Assembly: GCA_009773075.1 (NCBI GenBank)
Contig: WOUX01000089.1
Coordinates: 1 to 6,078 of the forward strand
Direction: 5' to 3'
Length of the DNA stretch: 6,078 nucleotides
DNA from: a bacterium
Lineage (GTDB): Bacteria; Desulfobacterota; UBA8473
Made by a program: the position numbers and the translations under genes. Positions within the stretch are counted from its first letter, which is position 1; every line of letters begins with the position of its first letter. Of the stretch, positions 5,126 to 6,078 are shown in pieces. The notes beneath the pieces are model-generated. The model did no database searches and was not told the origin of the DNA. It saw nothing but the letters and a program-made list of their open reading frames with translations.

Positions 5126-5553
5126 GTTGGTATCCCTTGCGTTGCCTTGCCAACTGGACTTAGCCGACTAACCATTTTCAAGACCGATAGTTTCTGTTTT
5201 GTTGACAACTCTTGGTTCTGTGTGCTCCAGGGCCTACTTTTTCGGTATGCTTTTGTTTGACTTACGATCAGAATTACCTATTTCATGTTTTAGTATCATG
5301 CTTTTTTTTGTTTTACAACATTTTTCATTTCGATTATTTTACCCATGAGCTAAGCTATTTGCATAGATAATTTTGCCGTAAGCAAATATATTAACTGTCA
5401 AAGTCCACCAGGTATAAAAGGTCAGGAAACCTAAAAAAGATTACTCCTTGCATTTCAACGCTATTTGTTATATATAAAGCTTATTTTGCTGGTATGCTTG
5501 TATCTGATAAAGGGAATTTTTCAAGACGGACTTAATTAAATAAGGACATACAT
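5126..5553. other. 428-nt divergent intergenic regulatory region
   Basis: AT-rich region between the MFS gene (leftward) and the oxidoreductase operon (rightward), with no convincing coding region. It contains a good rightward promoter at 5448-5476, a 7-bp inverted repeat TATTTGC/GCAAATA (5356-5362 and 5382-5388), and GGTATGCTT twice (5244-5252 and 5491-5499). A leftward promoter is not clear; the best guess uses TTGTAA near 5313-5318 upstream of an A-tract, but the -10 match is poor. Confidence 0.6.
5448..5476 (+). promoter_or_regulatory. Candidate sigma-70-like promoter for the 2-oxoacid:ferredoxin oxidoreductase operon
   Basis: TTGCAT (5448-5453) and TATATA (5471-5476) are separated by exactly 17 nt, with four and five matches to consensus respectively. 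It would give a leader of about 70 nt before the ATG at 5554. The inverted repeat TATTTGC/GCAAATA lies 60-90 nt upstream, where an activator could bind. Confidence 0.5.
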
Positions 5554-5814
5554 ATGAAGTATTGGCGGAAACCACTGGATTATGAAGACATCAAGATTCC
5601 CAGGGGTAAGGTGTCTATTATTGAAGACCGCTGTAAGGGCTGTTCCTTCTGTGTCGAGTATTGCCCCAGGGATGTTTTGGAGATGTCCGAGCATTTTAAT
5701 AAAAAGGGCTATCACGTTCCCTATGTTAAGAAACCGGAGGATTGCGTTAACTGCAACTTTTGTGAGGTGATATGCCCGGAATTTGCCATATATGTTGAAA
5801 AACTGGAAGAATAA
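5554..5814 (+). CDS. korD: 2-oxoacid:ferredoxin oxidoreductase delta (ferredoxin-like) subunit, 2x[4Fe-4S]
   Basis: An 86-residue cytoplasmic electron-transfer subunit with two complete [4Fe-4S] motifs: Cys27, Cys30, Cys33, Cys37 (CKGCSFCVEYCP) and Cys64, Cys67, Cys70, Cys74 (CVNCNFCEVICP). The N-terminal WRKPLDYEDIKIPRGKV and the tail PEFAIYVE are typical of the delta subunit of 2-oxoglutarate:ferredoxin oxidoreductase, which passes electrons between the thiamine-diphosphate core and free ferredoxin during interconversion of 2-oxoglutarate and succinyl-CoA. The start at 5554 has AAGGA seven nt upstream. The alpha-subunit gene begins 14 nt after the stop, so this is the first gene of an operon. 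Related branched-chain 2-oxoacid or pyruvate enzymes have similar subunits; the 2-oxoglutarate assignment rests on wording and on the citrate synthase/IDH genes nearby. Confidence 0.88.
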   Translation: MKYWRKPLDYEDIKIPRGKVSIIEDRCKGCSFCVEYCPRDVLEMSEHFNKKGYHVPYVKKPEDCVNCNFCEVICPEFAIYVEKLEE

Positions 5815-5815
5815 A

Positions 5816-5819
5816 GGAG
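5816..5819 (+). promoter_or_regulatory. Ribosome binding site supporting the TTG start of the alpha subunit
   Basis: AAGGAGA directly follows the korD stop codon, and its GGAG core is 9 nt from TTG at 5829. No ATG or GTG in the right frame lies at a suitable distance, so the unusual start codon is the best reading. Confidence 0.55.
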
Positions 5820-5828
5820 ACAAAGGTC

Positions 5829-6078
5829 TTGGAAGGAACTGAACACTTCATTATGGGCGATGTGGCATGTGCCGAAGCCGCCATTGCCAGCGGATGCAGA
5901 TTCTTTGCCGGTTATCCTATTACACCGGCTACAGAGATTGCCGAAAGAATGGCAAAAAGGCTACCCCAGGTTAGGGGTGTCTATATACAAATGGAAGATG
6001 AACTGGCTTCCATGGCCGCTGTGCTGGGGGCATCCTGGGGAGGGCTCAAGTCCATGACAGCCACTTCCGGGCCAGGGT
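5829..6078 (+). CDS. korA: 2-oxoacid:ferredoxin oxidoreductase alpha subunit, N-terminal part, cut by window edge
   Basis: The visible 83 codons read FIMGDVACAEAAIASGCRFF (8-27) then AGYPITPATEIAERM (28-42), with IQMEDELASMAAVLGASWGG (54-73) and SMTATSGPG (75-83). The GYPITP and TSGPG signatures belong to the pyrimidine-binding side of the thiamine-diphosphate site in KorA/VorA-type subunits. The reading frame is open to the right edge. The most likely start is TTG at 5829, preceded by GGAG at 5816-5819 with 9-nt spacing; the next in-frame ATG (5853) lacks a ribosome site and would cut into the conserved N-terminal strand. It follows korD by 14 nt and is presumably followed by the beta and gamma subunits. 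Substrate specificity (2-oxoglutarate versus branched-chain 2-oxoacids) is not certain from this fragment. Confidence 0.87.
   Translation, partial: MEGTEHFIMGDVACAEAAIASGCRFFAGYPITPATEIAERMAKRLPQVRGVYIQMEDELASMAAVLGASWGGLKSMTATSGPG

Noticed and set aside
5126..5160. Sigma-54-like sequence on the minus strand just upstream of the MFS gene (TGGCAAGGCAACGCA)
   Set aside because: The GG and GC elements are 9 rather than 10 nt apart, the -12 part is poor, and it would overlap the ribosome site.
5396..5401. Perfect TTGACA on the minus strand as a -35 element for the MFS gene
   Set aside because: At 16-18 nt spacing no reasonable -10 element follows; the sequence there is GC-containing and unlike TATAAT.
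5860..6057. Plus-strand open frame of 65 codons
   Set aside because: It overlaps the alpha-subunit gene in another frame, where the conserved GYPITP and TSGPG motifs make the true frame certain.

Overview
The window looks like chromosome of a strictly anaerobic bacterium, most likely a sulfate-reducing or syntrophic member of the Desulfobacterota (former Deltaproteobacteria). The reasons are a Re-type citrate synthase (an oxygen-sensitive enzyme family typical of anaerobes), an isocitrate dehydrogenase (IDH) whose wording resembles deltaproteobacterial enzymes as I remember them, and a ferredoxin-dependent 2-oxoacid oxidoreductase. The taxonomic call is an inference from gene content only.

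Layout, left to right. Positions 1-976 (minus) hold NADP-type isocitrate dehydrogenase, cut by the left edge. It overlaps by 4 nt the upstream minus-strand gene at 973-2772, a Re-citrate synthase-like enzyme with an extra C-terminal Cache-like sensor domain. Positions 2773-3013 hold a weak candidate promoter, two near-identical hairpins and half of a dispersed repeat. Positions 3014-3483 (minus) hold a compact RelE/ParE-type toxin-antitoxin pair. Positions 3484-3877 contain no gene but several palindromic and direct repeats. Positions 3878-5125 (minus) encode a 12-helix MFS transporter. Positions 5126-5553 form a divergent regulatory region with a good sigma-70-like promoter facing right. Positions 5554-5814 (plus) encode a two-cluster ferredoxin subunit, and 5829 to the right edge is the start of the alpha subunit of a 2-oxoglutarate (or related 2-oxoacid) ferredoxin oxidoreductase.

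The metabolic genes centre on 2-oxoglutarate: citrate synthesis, oxidative decarboxylation of isocitrate, and ferredoxin-linked interconversion of 2-oxoglutarate with succinyl-CoA. Aconitase is not in the window. The MFS protein could move a carboxylate linked to this node, but nothing proves it.

The two points most worth a second look are the fusion of a Cache-like sensor domain to the citrate synthase-like enzyme, and an apparent in-frame loss of about 40 residues from the N-terminal part of the isocitrate dehydrogenase. A further pattern is that the toxin-antitoxin pair lies between related palindromic repeats, two of which share an arm in the same orientation.
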